A stretch of 32,216 bases of DNA, from the NCBI RefSeq assembly GCF_018598185.1, contig NZ_JAHESC010000062.1, forward strand, positions 1 to 32,216, in the 5' to 3' direction. The position numbers were made by a program, and so were the translations under genes. Below the pieces are notes generated by a model. That model was given only the letters and a program-made list of their open reading frames with translations, was not told the DNA's origin and did no database searches. Below are positions 16,878 through 24,924 of this stretch, piece after piece; position 1 is the first letter of the stretch, and the number at the start of each line of letters is the position of its first letter. This DNA comes from Dawidia soli (GTDB taxonomy: Bacteria > Bacteroidota > Bacteroidia > Cytophagales > Cyclobacteriaceae).

Positions 16878-18485
16878 CTATGCAGGCAGCAATACGTGTA
16901 CGGTCGTGCCGTTGGCGTGGCTTTTAAGTGTAATGGTACCTTCAAGGCGACGGACGACCTCTTTGGCGATATAGAGACCGAGGCCCGCGCCTTTTGAAAG
17001 ATGGGAGCCACGATAGAACATGTCGAATATTTTATCTTTCACGAAATCGTCTATACCTGTACCATTGTCGCAGAAGTCGATGGCCAGGTACTTGCCTTGG
17101 AGTGTCAGGGTGACGTGTAAAAAACTGACCTCGCCGGTTTCACGGCGGAATGTGATGGCATTGGAGGCCAGGCACCGGAACAGTGTCCGCAGCTTGTGTT
17201 GATCCGAGAAGATAGTGTGCCCGGCGGGAAGCGCGGAATTGATCCGGAAGTTTACGCAACGGTATCCCTCCAGGTGTGACAACCCTTCGATCGCGCCCCG
17301 CAGGAGTAAGGGAAGATCGATCTCTTCCGGTTGCACGTCAGAGACCATGACTTCGGCGAAAGCGTTGAGCGACCCCAGCACGCCGTCGATGGCCAGGATC
17401 TGTTGGTCGATGCGTTGCAGGAAGTCGGGTACGACCCGCTGCTCCTTGTCGAGGCGCATGAGGTTCAGCAGGCCGGCGATGCTGGTGACAGGACCGCGCA
17501 GATTGTGTGAGAGGCGATAAATGATCTGGTCGAGCTCGAAATTGCGTTGTTTAAGCTCGAACACGACCGCATCGAGATACTGATTGCGTTTATTCAGCTC
17601 GTCGACGATAGCGTCCAGCTCTTCTTTCTGGGACTCGAGCTCTTCTTTTTGCAGGGCAGATTCCTGCAGTTGCTCGTTGATCTCGTGCGTGCGTTCGCGA
17701 ATGGTGCGGTCGAGGTGTTGGTTCAGCTCGTTTAGCGCCTGGTTTTGGCTCGTGACAGTCTGGTGGATCTCGTTGATCTTATCGAAGTAGTCGTGGATGA
17801 CCTTTTGCAATTGCAACATGGCCAGGAAGACCAACCCGCCGGCTGCTGCCAGCAGAAACATTGTCAGGCTGGCGGATTGAACGTGCAGCGCATCGTTTTT
17901 CAATCCGACCCGGTTGGCGGCAATAAAATACACAATGTAAAAGGCATTGGCGCCGAGGACAAAGAGCGTCGGGACCATCTGCCGGCTCGAAACGAATAAT
18001 ACCGATATGCAGGCAGCTCCTGCAATGATCAACCCCCAGCCCACGTGCAGATGGTGATGATATATATTGTGATAATATATATTGGCCAGTACAACGCAAT
18101 ATACCCCGGCGAGCAGATAGCGTGACACGTGGTATAGCCAACGATGGTTGAGCCAAAGCGAGGCGGCAAGCAGGATCAGGACCGTGACAGAGGTGAGGAC
18201 GGAGAACATGTCCAGCAGAACAAACAAAAAGCAGTAGGTTCCCCAGAGGGCGATGTTGCTAATGCTTAGGATCCTGCGGAATGCGTGGCCTGCCTTTTCT
18301 TCAAAGTCGTTCAGAAGAGGAGCGTCTTTTTCCATCCGCTCCACGAAGACGTTGACATGATTCCGGACCTGCTTCCGGAGGGATACGATTCGTTGCATGA
18401 TCATTCGCCTCAATCCATCTGCTATGCTGTACCACGAATAAGTCTGTAGGCCAGAGAAGTATAATTTATCGTTAAAATACGGCAT
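16878..18485 (-). CDS. Integral-membrane sensor histidine kinase
   Basis: A 535-residue protein (or about 506-508 if the ATG at 18404 or 18398 is used; the intervening N-terminal codons are AT-richer and may be leader). Six hydrophobic segments lie at about 77-226, with a His-rich loop between the third and fourth (YYHNIYHHHLH, 137-147). A coiled coil (about 235-320) leads to HisKA RLSHNLRGPVTS (His327) and a HATPase domain (N442 region, DNGTGI 473-478, GAGLGL 499-504). There is no PAS, GAF or receiver domain and no adjacent dedicated response regulator. It is on the same strand as the hybrid kinase operon but separated by about 250 bp, so probably a separate unit. Confidence 0.9.
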   Translation of the reverse strand: MPYFNDKLYFSGLQTYSWYSIADGLRRMIMQRIVSLRKQVRNHVNVFVERMEKDAPLLNDFEEKAGHAFRRILSISNIALWGTYCFLFVLLDMFSVLTSVTVLILLAASLWLNHRWLYHVSRYLLAGVYCVVLANIYYHNIYHHHLHVGWGLIIAGAACISVLFVSSRQMVPTLFVLGANAFYIVYFIAANRVGLKNDALHVQSASLTMFLLAAAGGLVFLAMLQLQKVIHDYFDKINEIHQTVTSQNQALNELNQHLDRTIRERTHEINEQLQESALQKEELESQKEELDAIVDELNKRNQYLDAVVFELKQRNFELDQIIYRLSHNLRGPVTSIAGLLNLMRLDKEQRVVPDFLQRIDQQILAIDGVLGSLNAFAEVMVSDVQPEEIDLPLLLRGAIEGLSHLEGYRCVNFRINSALPAGHTIFSDQHKLRTLFRCLASNAITFRRETGEVSFLHVTLTLQGKYLAIDFCDNGTGIDDFVKDKIFDMFYRGSHLSKGAGLGLYIAKEVVRRLEGTITLKSHANGTTVHVLLPA

Positions 18486-18589
18486 TTCATCGATAGATAG
18501 GATGCTTGTTCAATCAAAAGTCTGCAATTTTTATTCACATTCTCGCGACGGGACAATAATTCCGGATTTGGTAAAAAATCTGACGTCGT

Positions 18590-19048
18590 TTATGCGTGAA
18601 GGTCCATCCAGCGTTTGATAAAGGTGCCCTGCTGTGGATGGACCAGCTTCATAGCTTCCTCGAACGTCAGCCACGCGGCACGGTCTACTTCGGGCACGTG
18701 AATGATCTTGCCGGTGCGCGGCGGCCACTCGATCGGAATCTTATTGGAGATCACACCTTGTGCAGGATCCCAGTTGCCGGCGAAGGCCCAGGCGTGAATG
18801 ACTTTGCCGCTTTTGTAGGTTACCGAGCCCAACGGTGTGTAGGGCGGAGCAGGCGTGATGCCCGTTTCTTCTTCAAACTCGCGCTGGGCGGTGAGAAGCA
18901 ATTCTTCATCGCGTTCGGGCACTCCTTTGGGTAAGCTCCAGACACCCTCGTTTTTGTTTTTATAGAACGGCCCGCCGGGATGCACCAGGAAAAACTCCGG
19001 CGCCTTTTTCCGGAGCCGATACATAAGAAGGCCGGCTGATATTTTCAT
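18590..19048 (-). CDS. Nudix hydrolase
   Basis: A 152-residue Nudix pyrophosphohydrolase. The Nudix box (residues 42-64) fits GX5EX7REUXEEXGU: it starts GVPERDEE and ends REFEEETGI, with the metal-binding glutamates intact. The N-terminus (KISAGLLMYRLR) is the usual first strand. An Arg/Lys-containing region around 90-115 (NWDPAQG, IEWPPRTGK) resembles NTP-pyrophosphohydrolases of the MutT/diadenosine-polyphosphate type, but the substrate cannot be assigned. Monocistronic as far as can be seen. Confidence 0.92.
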   Translation of the reverse strand: MKISAGLLMYRLRKKAPEFFLVHPGGPFYKNKNEGVWSLPKGVPERDEELLLTAQREFEEETGITPAPPYTPLGSVTYKSGKVIHAWAFAGNWDPAQGVISNKIPIEWPPRTGKIIHVPEVDRAAWLTFEEAMKLVHPQQGTFIKRWMDLHA

Positions 19049-19147
19049 CGTGATACAAGATAGTGGGGAAAATCGTCGTCATGGGCGCTCTGGGGCATGT
19101 TTCGGAGGCCGGTATAGTTTTTGGCTTTTTCTATCCTGTAAAACGGT

Positions 19148-19348
19148 ATGCCCATGAAAACAAAAACCGCAAAGACAAAAAAGTCGGCAAAGCAGAAACC
19201 CGCGGCCACCAAGGACCAGCCGGAGCACCAAAAGCCACGGAAGGCAGAAGCTGGTGACGGTGCGCAGAATGAGACTCCCGAACCGCCGCAGATGATGCAT
19301 CCGCTGTCTGACGAAGAACGGAAGCGGAAAAAGGACGAAGATCATTAG
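19148..19348 (+). CDS. Small Lys-rich hydrophilic protein of unknown function (possible)
   Basis: A 66-codon open frame with a strongly biased, non-random product: a Lys/Thr/Ala-rich first half (MKTKTAKTKKSAKQKP), a Pro/Glu middle and a highly charged end (SDEERKRKKDEDH). No cysteine or membrane segment. This composition suggests an intrinsically disordered nucleic-acid- or chaperone-associated protein, or a spurious frame in Lys-rich DNA. The start may be the ATG at 19148 or the one at 19154 (MPMKT). It sits between the Nudix gene (divergent) and the glycosyltransferase, 127 nt from the latter. Confidence 0.5.
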   Translation: MPMKTKTAKTKKSAKQKPAATKDQPEHQKPRKAEAGDGAQNETPEPPQMMHPLSDEERKRKKDEDH

Positions 19349-19475
19349 CCCCTGTCGATGTCGCGTTTTATAGGAACGAACGCCGTTTTTATAGTAAAAA
19401 CCCCGTAAATTCATTCCGGAGTAACACTTTTGCCGAACCTGGCGTACATAGCCTGGTCTAACCGAATGTTTTACG

Positions 19476-21017
19476 ATGATCTCTTCTGCTTCTTCCCTGC
19501 GCGCTGAAAAGCGCCTGGCCGTCATACTGGCGGCCATCTGTTTTTTGTTGCACCTGGCGGTAAACCTGACGGGAGGATACGGCTTGTTTCGCGATGAGCT
19601 GTACTACCTGGCCTGCAGCGATAATCTCGCCTGGGGCTATGTAGACCAGCCGCCCTTTTCCTTATTTGTGTTACGACTGATTCGCCTGGTCGCGGGTGAT
19701 AGCCTGGTCGCCGTGCGGATGATCCCGGCGCTGGCCCATGCAGGCACTGTAGCGCTGGTAGGCCTGATCGTTTGCGAGCTCGGCGGCCGGCGGTTTGCCG
19801 TGTTTGTCGCCTGCCTGGCCACGACGGTGTCGATCATTCACCTGGCCTTCGGCGGCTTTTATTCCATGAACAGCCTGGACATTCTGTTATGGTCCGCTAC
19901 CGTGTATGTGCTGTTGATTTTATATCGTACCGGTAATCATTACTACTGGCTGCTGCTGGGCGTACTCCTCGGCGTTGGTCTCTTGAATAAGATCAGTGTA
20001 TTGTTTTTTGGAGCGGGCATCTTTGTCAGCCTGGTCATTGCGCAGCGGCGTTGGCTTGCAACCCCGTGGCCTTATATCGCCGGCGCCCTGGCGCTGTTGC
20101 TGTTTCTGCCATACATCGTGTGGAATCTGCAGCACGACCTGGCGCACCTGGAATTTATACAACGGGCGAATGCGGGCAAGTATAGCACCCGTACCCGCTG
20201 GGATTTTATCCAGGAACAATTGATCTTACTGAACCCCTTTAATATTCCCTTGTGGGCTGTGGGCCTGGTGGCCCTGTTTGCCTATAAACCCTTGCGCCCG
20301 TATCGATGGCTGGGCTGGATGTTTATGACCGTGTTCATCATTCTGTTGATCAATGGTACTTCCAAGGGCGAATATATGGCGGCGGCGTATGGCTGTTTGT
20401 TTGCTGCCGGCGCCGTGTGGTGTGAGCAGCGTCTTGTGGGGCGCGGCCTGTATTGGATCCGGTATGCGTATACCGGCGTGTTGATCGCGGGTACGCTGGT
20501 AGTATTGCCGTCGGTACTGCCCATGCTGCCGGCGCCGGACTATGTGGCGTATGCCGAGGCGGTCGGCCTCAAGCCTACTTCCAACGAAAACAAAGAACTG
20601 TCGGAGTTGCCCCAGTTTTATGCCGACATGTTCGGCTGGAAAGAGAAGGCGGATGCCATCGGCCGGGCCTACCGGTCGTTGAGTCCGGAGGACCAGGCCC
20701 GCTGTGCCATTATTTCCGATAACTATGGGCGATGCGGAGCCATTGATTATTACGGTCGCGCATACGGTCTGCCCAAGGCCATCGGCACGCATAACAACTA
20801 TTGGATCTGGGGGCCACGCGACCATACGGGCGAGGTCATGATCATTCTGGGCGGGAGACTGAAAGAGCATGCCGAATATTTCGAGTCGTGTGAGAAGGTC
20901 GGCGTGGTAACGTGCCAATATTGTATGCCGTATGAAAATAACGTCGGCGTGTATGTAGGACGGAAACTCAAAAAGCCGCTCGCGGAGATCTGGGATAGCC
21001 TGAAGCACTACGATTAA
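19476..21017 (+). CDS. GT39/PMT-type (ArnT-like) membrane glycosyltransferase
   Basis: A 513-residue polytopic inner-membrane protein. Following TM1 (about 13-34) is the GT-C signature LFRDELYY with the acidic pair Asp40-Glu41, expected to bind the polyprenyl-phosphate sugar donor in the first periplasmic loop. VDQPP follows, as in PMT_2/ArnT-like enzymes. About ten further hydrophobic helices run to residue 355, then a soluble periplasmic C-terminal domain (about 365-513) containing four cysteines near its end (ESCEKVGVVTCQYC region) that could form disulfides. It would transfer a sugar from a lipid carrier to an envelope acceptor. No glycan cluster surrounds it, so the acceptor is unknown. 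Confidence 0.87.
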   Translation: MISSASSLRAEKRLAVILAAICFLLHLAVNLTGGYGLFRDELYYLACSDNLAWGYVDQPPFSLFVLRLIRLVAGDSLVAVRMIPALAHAGTVALVGLIVCELGGRRFAVFVACLATTVSIIHLAFGGFYSMNSLDILLWSATVYVLLILYRTGNHYYWLLLGVLLGVGLLNKISVLFFGAGIFVSLVIAQRRWLATPWPYIAGALALLLFLPYIVWNLQHDLAHLEFIQRANAGKYSTRTRWDFIQEQLILLNPFNIPLWAVGLVALFAYKPLRPYRWLGWMFMTVFIILLINGTSKGEYMAAAYGCLFAAGAVWCEQRLVGRGLYWIRYAYTGVLIAGTLVVLPSVLPMLPAPDYVAYAEAVGLKPTSNENKELSELPQFYADMFGWKEKADAIGRAYRSLSPEDQARCAIISDNYGRCGAIDYYGRAYGLPKAIGTHNNYWIWGPRDHTGEVMIILGGRLKEHAEYFESCEKVGVVTCQYCMPYENNVGVYVGRKLKKPLAEIWDSLKHYD

Positions 21018-21092
21018 TGCGTCTGAAATAGGATCGGGCGCTGTGACTCCGGACGGGGAGTGGCATTACGTGTATAACTAAATCATATACGT

Positions 21093-21629
21093 ATGGCTGA
21101 AATAAACTCTTCTGCTTCTGGTAGCCAGGGCGCTGGCAAGGTACGACGCCTGCGTGCATCCACACGCATCGATATGACCCCGATGGTCGATCTGGCATTT
21201 CTGCTCCTCACGTTCTTTATGCTGACGACAGAATTAAGCAAACAATACGTCATGCCGTTGGTGGTGCCGGCACAGCCCGACAATCGCACGCCACCACCTG
21301 AGATCAACGGCAAGCGTGTGTTATCGGTTATACTGGGACCGCACGACAAGGTGCACTGGTATATGGGGGAGGAGGGAGCTGCCACGATGACTAGCATGCG
21401 AGGTATACGCAAAGTATTGCTGGAAAAGCGCGCACAGATCGAGAACCTCTATGTTATGATCAAACCGTCTGACAAATCGCGCTATCAAAATATGGTAGAC
21501 ATCCTGGACGAAATGGCGATCACGGAGATCAGTCGTTTCTCGCTGGTCAAGATCACGGACTATGATAAAACTGTATTGGCGGGCGTTGCGCAAACGGGAC
21601 AGACGTCCACAACCCGTCTGACGCCGTAA
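21093..21629 (+). CDS. exbD: ExbD/TolR family biopolymer transport protein
   Basis: A 178-residue ExbD-like protein: basic N-terminal tail (1-27), one transmembrane helix (MTPMVDLAFLLLTFFMLT) with the proton-pathway Asp33, then a periplasmic domain (about 55-165). ExbD works with ExbB to harvest the proton gradient for TonB- or Tol-type machines. No exbB or second exbD is adjacent, unusual for this family. Bacteroidota often carry additional exbD copies near exbB operons, so this is an isolated paralogue. The gene is 75 nt after the glycosyltransferase. Confidence 0.9.
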   Translation: MAEINSSASGSQGAGKVRRLRASTRIDMTPMVDLAFLLLTFFMLTTELSKQYVMPLVVPAQPDNRTPPPEINGKRVLSVILGPHDKVHWYMGEEGAATMTSMRGIRKVLLEKRAQIENLYVMIKPSDKSRYQNMVDILDEMAITEISRFSLVKITDYDKTVLAGVAQTGQTSTTRLTP

Positions 21630-21713
21630 GGCAAGCTGTGTAAAAAAATCCCCTGCGGTTTGGAAAACGGCACGAAAAAAGGCGATTGAGGGGCGTGGGT
21701 AACGGCACAAGGA

Positions 21714-21737
21714 TTGTATTTCCACAGGTAAATACAA
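21714..21737 (+). promoter_or_regulatory. Inverted repeat directly upstream of the PqiA-like gene
   Basis: Perfect 8-bp arms ttgtattt (21714-21721) and aaatacaa (21730-21737) with an 8-nt spacer, ending 9 nt before the ATG at 21747. It could be an operator or an mRNA hairpin masking the translation start. Confidence 0.4.
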
Positions 21738-21746
21738 CCTACTGCT

Positions 21747-23117
21747 ATGATAACGTTACAGCGCACCCTCATCATCTTTATCGGTGGACTCCTGCTGTGC
21801 ATAGCAGGCTGGTGTGGCCTCCAGGTCTATCAATTATCGGCTACCCGGGCGACCATCAAAAAGGACTATAGCGTACTCAATAATATTACCTACGGATTAC
21901 TTTCCGTCAATGCCTGGCGCGACCACATGGTGCGCGTCGTAACCCATCGCATCGACGACTTCGAATTCACTCCCGAGCAGGAAGCGGCCCTCAAACACGA
22001 AGTATCACAAGTGTTGCACGCGGTGATACACAAGGCCGACAGCATGATCGACCGCAAGCAGCGCACGGTGGGAGGGAAGATCAAGAAGTTCGCTGTAAAG
22101 ACATTGGTAAACGAAAACAAGCTGCACGACCGCGTGCCTGAGTTTGCCCAGACCATCGTCAACGAAGTAAAGAAACCCAAGAACCGCGAGAAGCTGAAGT
22201 ATCTGGCGCAAAGCAAGCTGCAGGAGTTTGGCACCATCACCTATGACAGCGTGAACGACGTAAACCGCCTGGAGGAGATCATGAAAAAGTATGGAACGGC
22301 CGATGTGGTGTCGTTCAATAAAACCGTCGAGACACGCCTGGCCAGCCTGCAGGACCGCGCCTATTTCTTTACGTATGCGATGGTGGGTATATTGATCTTT
22401 TTCCTGTTGATGTGGTGGTTGCTGCGAAGCCGGCAGCCGTTGCATGCGCCGTTCTTTATTTTGTCGGTTTTGCTGGCATTGCTGGTGTTGTGTGTGGGGT
22501 TGACAACACCCATGATCGAGATCGACGCCCGGATCAAAGAAATGAGCTTTCTGTTGATCGGCGAACCTATATCCTTTCACGACCAGGTTATCTTCTTCCA
22601 GAGTAAAAGCATTGTAGACGTGGTGCGCATCCTGTTGGAAACAGGTAAATACGACTCGGTTGTGGTCGGCATGCTCATCCTCATCTTTAGTATTGTTTTT
22701 CCGATTGGAAAGTTATTGGCTACAAAAGTCTACCTGCTGGGAAACCAGCGCTGGCGTGACAACAAGGTTGTACAGTTCTTTGCTTTTAAAGCCGGCAAGT
22801 GGAGCATGGCCGACGTAAACGTGGTGGCGATCTTTATGGCGTACATCGGGTTTAAGGGGATACTGGACAGCCAGCTGGCGCACCTCAATATGAAAACCGA
22901 TTCCCTGGCGAGCATTTCGACGAATGAGACATCGTTACAGCCCGGTTTTATATTGTTTGTATCGTTTGTATTGTTTGGATTGATCTTATCGGTAATTCTG
23001 CAGCACATTACACTGCCCGGTGTGGAGCGCGCTGCGACCATTAAACAACGCAGTGAGCGTTCGTCACTGCTGTGGCGCCGATTGATCACACCCGCTTCGC
23101 GGTATTTTCATTCTTAA
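21747..23117 (+). CDS. PqiA-domain inner-membrane protein with N-terminal extension
   Basis: A 456-residue membrane protein. TM1 (about 5-27) anchors a roughly 180-residue helical, charged region (28-205), then a PqiA-like four-to-five-helix domain (about 208-425) with characteristic segments FPIGKLLATKVYLL (318-331) and GKWSMADVNVVAIFMAYI (350-367). E. coli PqiA has two tandem PqiA domains; this protein has only one plus a unique N-terminal part. PqiA partners normally include an MCE protein (PqiB) for envelope lipid transport; none is adjacent here. Its TAA overlaps the stop of the opposite-strand gene at 23114 by 4 bp. Confidence 0.87.
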   Translation: MITLQRTLIIFIGGLLLCIAGWCGLQVYQLSATRATIKKDYSVLNNITYGLLSVNAWRDHMVRVVTHRIDDFEFTPEQEAALKHEVSQVLHAVIHKADSMIDRKQRTVGGKIKKFAVKTLVNENKLHDRVPEFAQTIVNEVKKPKNREKLKYLAQSKLQEFGTITYDSVNDVNRLEEIMKKYGTADVVSFNKTVETRLASLQDRAYFFTYAMVGILIFFLLMWWLLRSRQPLHAPFFILSVLLALLVLCVGLTTPMIEIDARIKEMSFLLIGEPISFHDQVIFFQSKSIVDVVRILLETGKYDSVVVGMLILIFSIVFPIGKLLATKVYLLGNQRWRDNKVVQFFAFKAGKWSMADVNVVAIFMAYIGFKGILDSQLAHLNMKTDSLASISTNETSLQPGFILFVSFVLFGLILSVILQHITLPGVERAATIKQRSERSSLLWRRLITPASRYFHS

Positions 23118-23341
23118 TATCGGGCCTCGATGCCGAACACGCCGTGGAAGTGATCTTCCAATGAATTTGTCTGACGTTTGGGGAAACCCGGCTCCTCCTG
23201 TGTGATCCAGAACGTATCTTCTGTGCCCGTCGCCCGTGTAATGATGAGTGTATTCTCTTCGGTATAAGCCCGTACCGACCGTGCTCCTTCATTAAAATGG
23301 CTGATCGTTTCCTCGACGAGGTCAAGTGATTGTTGTTCCAT
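23114..23341 (-). CDS. Small conserved-looking hypothetical protein (75 aa)
   Basis: A 75-residue soluble, acidic protein. The N-terminal helix (MEQQSLDLVEETISHF) is followed by apparent beta strands (ARSVRAYTEE, TLIITRATGTEDTFWITQEE). I do not recognise the family. Support for its being real: a clean ATG, a stop exactly interlocked with that of the PqiA-like gene (shared ttaa at 23114-23117), and opposite orientation to arfB about 100 nt away, leaving a plausible divergent promoter region. No signal peptide. Confidence 0.7.
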   Translation of the reverse strand: MEQQSLDLVEETISHFNEGARSVRAYTEENTLIITRATGTEDTFWITQEEPGFPKRQTNSLEDHFHGVFGIEARY

Positions 23342-23444
23342 GGGCCAAAGATACAGAAAACGATCTATCTTTTATCTCCGACGCCGGTCAATGGCCGATG
23401 CGGCGGTTTTCCTGGATTTTTGCGATATTACCAGCCTTATTGTT

Positions 23445-23864
23445 ATGACAACGCAGCGAAAGTTAACAGCAGCCCTGCTCGCGCACGAGCTTGATTTTAG
23501 TACCGCGCGAAGCGGTGGCCCCGGTGGACAAAATGTAAACAAGGTGAACACCAAGGTGATCCTCAAGTTCGACGTAGCACAGTCGCAGGTGCTTACCGAC
23601 GAAGAACGGGACATTATTATGCAAAAGCTCAGTGCCTCGATGACGAACGAAGGGGTGCTGATGGTGGTGGCGCAGGAAAGCCGGTCGCAACTTACGAATA
23701 AGGAAGCGGCCGTAGATAAACTTGAAAAGATGCTGGCCAAAGCTTTTGTAAAGAAAAAAGCGCGCAAGGCCACCAAGCCATCCAAAGGGGCGGTGCAAGA
23801 GCGGATCAAAAACAAAAAGCAACGTTCCGAGAAAAAGAAATGGCGTCAAAACCCGATGGACTGA
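23445..23864 (+). CDS. arfB: Peptidyl-tRNA hydrolase ArfB (YaeJ), ribosome rescue factor
   Basis: A 139-residue class I release-factor-like protein. The GGQ catalytic motif is in RSGGPGGQNVNKVNTKV (GGQ at 27-29), and the C-terminus is a long Lys/Arg-rich tail (from about 105, with KKKARKATKPSKGAVQERI). In E. coli ArfB that tail enters the empty mRNA channel of stalled ribosomes while GGQ hydrolyses the peptidyl-tRNA. There is no stop-codon-recognition domain, as expected. I chose the ATG at 23445 because the preceding in-frame codons lack family resemblance. The stop overlaps the next gene by one base (TGATG). Confidence 0.93.
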   Translation: MTTQRKLTAALLAHELDFSTARSGGPGGQNVNKVNTKVILKFDVAQSQVLTDEERDIIMQKLSASMTNEGVLMVVAQESRSQLTNKEAAVDKLEKMLAKAFVKKKARKATKPSKGAVQERIKNKKQRSEKKKWRQNPMD

Positions 23865-24031
23865 TGAAGACAAAAGAATGCCCTTCCTGTGCTATGGACA
23901 TCGACGAGCGTGCCAAGGTGTGTCCGGTGTGTCAATATGAGTTTGCCGGGACTAGCAGCGGCATGCGCATAGCCGTGATACTATTAGCCGTTCTGTTGCT
24001 GTTACTCTCGCTCTTCTCGTGGTGGGGATGA
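23864..24031 (+). CDS. Zinc-ribbon tail-anchored small membrane protein
   Basis: A 55-residue protein. CPSC (8-11) and CPVC form a treble-clef or ribbon-like Cys4 zinc site (ECPSCAMDIDERAKVCPVC), followed by a single C-terminal transmembrane helix (IAVILLAVLLLLLSLFSWW). It is presumably anchored in the inner membrane with the zinc ribbon in the cytoplasm. Start codon overlap with arfB (TGATG) implies translational coupling; an alternative ATG at 23840 inside arfB would add eight residues. Function unknown. Zinc-ribbon/tail-anchor peptides are widespread in bacteria. Confidence 0.8.
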   Translation: MKTKECPSCAMDIDERAKVCPVCQYEFAGTSSGMRIAVILLAVLLLLLSLFSWWG

Positions 24032-24038
24032 CAGGTAC

Positions 24039-24070
24039 AAAAAAGCAGGACGCGATACGCATCCTGCTTT
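24039..24070 (-). terminator. Rho-independent terminator of the outer-membrane barrel gene
   Basis: On the minus strand, a 12-bp stem aaagcaggatgc/gcgtcctgcttt (one G-U) with loop gtat runs into six Ts. It is 24 nt after the barrel gene's stop, and may also slow transcription from the arfB unit arriving on the plus strand. Confidence 0.85.
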
Positions 24071-24093
24071 GCACCCTCACTTACCCCAATATA

Positions 24094-24723
24094 TTAAATC
24101 CCGAAGGATATGCCGGCCGTTATACCGATGGCCTGGTTGATCACAGACACACTGCTGGACTTTGATATGTCGTTCAGGCCATGGGTATAACGCGCATCGA
24201 TGAGGATCCGTGTACCCGGCGAACATTCATAATTGAAACCCAGCCCGGCCGTTACACCAAGGTCAAACGTGTTGTAGAAATCGCCGTAGTCATCCAGTTT
24301 TACATAGTCGCCATCACCCTCTTTGCTGCGCACACCGGTGAGAAAACCGAACGACGGGCCGGCAAATAGGTTCGGACGGAAAGCGCCGTCGCGGTTGAAA
24401 AAGAGGCGCACGATCACGGGTACCTCGACATAATTCAAGGTTTGTTTTTCGTCGCCGTCCTTCGCACCTTTTTGTGAGAAGAGCACCTTGCCGGTAAATG
24501 CGTGCGTGTTGCGAATGCTATAGGTAATAAAACCGCCGCCGAGGATGCCGGTCTTAAAGTCTGTATCGCTGGCGTCGTCGCCATATTTCGCCAGGTTGAT
24601 CCCCAGCTCCGGACCGATGCTCCAAACCCTCTCGTCATCCTGCGCCGAAGCGTGCTGTGGCAACACGACGGCACCGGCAAATGCCATGGCAGCCATGATA
24701 AGTGTGATGATATTCTTTTTCAT
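24094..24723 (-). CDS. Outer-membrane beta-barrel protein (PorT-like/OMP_b-brl_2)
   Basis: A 209-residue exported protein. A Sec signal peptide with basic start MKKN and hydrophobic core is followed by a probable cleavage site HASA-QDD (after residue 27). The rest alternates in a beta-barrel pattern with repeated glycine and aromatic turns (GPELGINLAKYG, GFITYSIRN, LFAGPSFGFLTG, GVTAGLGFNYE, DARYTHGLND), ending ITAGISFGI with a C-terminal beta-strand. This fits the small eight-stranded porin-family barrels common in Bacteroidota. Function unknown; probably structural or an adhesin/porin of the outer membrane. Followed by the terminator at 24039-24070. Confidence 0.87.
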   Translation of the reverse strand: MKKNIITLIMAAMAFAGAVVLPQHASAQDDERVWSIGPELGINLAKYGDDASDTDFKTGILGGGFITYSIRNTHAFTGKVLFSQKGAKDGDEKQTLNYVEVPVIVRLFFNRDGAFRPNLFAGPSFGFLTGVRSKEGDGDYVKLDDYGDFYNTFDLGVTAGLGFNYECSPGTRILIDARYTHGLNDISKSSSVSVINQAIGITAGISFGI

Positions 24724-24897
24724 AGTTCTCGTTGTTTGAAAAGGGGTAACGAAATAATTGGTCCGTCGGAAAAAGGACTTTTAACGCACGTTTTGGAGGA
24801 ATCTGCTCTACAAGCTGTCGTCGATCGTTATCATAACGTGTCGAGGTGACACTGCTGGCTGCTGCCCGTCCAGGGTGATAGTATCATTGCCAGCGCT

Positions 24898-24905
24898 TAT
24901 ATTTG
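24898..24905 (+). promoter_or_regulatory. Bacteroidota -7 promoter element (TATATTTG)
   Basis: tatatttg is a full match to the Bacteroidota primary-sigma -7 consensus TAnnTTTG, 19 nt before the ATG at 24925, giving a short leader. No convincing -33 TTTG is present. A 13-bp dyad cgttat-c-ataacg lies upstream at 24826-24838. Confidence 0.5.
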
Positions 24906-24924
24906 CGGCAAAAATGATTCGCCC

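Noticed and set aside
19079-19537. 152-codon open frame on the minus strand opposite the small Lys-rich ORF and the glycosyltransferase start
   Set aside because: Its product is a run of Arg, Leu and Phe without domain character, and it overlaps the real start of the glycosyltransferase on the other strand.
20226-21008. 260-codon frame opposite the glycosyltransferase gene
   Set aside because: Antisense shadow of a GC-rich gene whose own strand carries membrane helices and the RDE motif; no recognisable domain.
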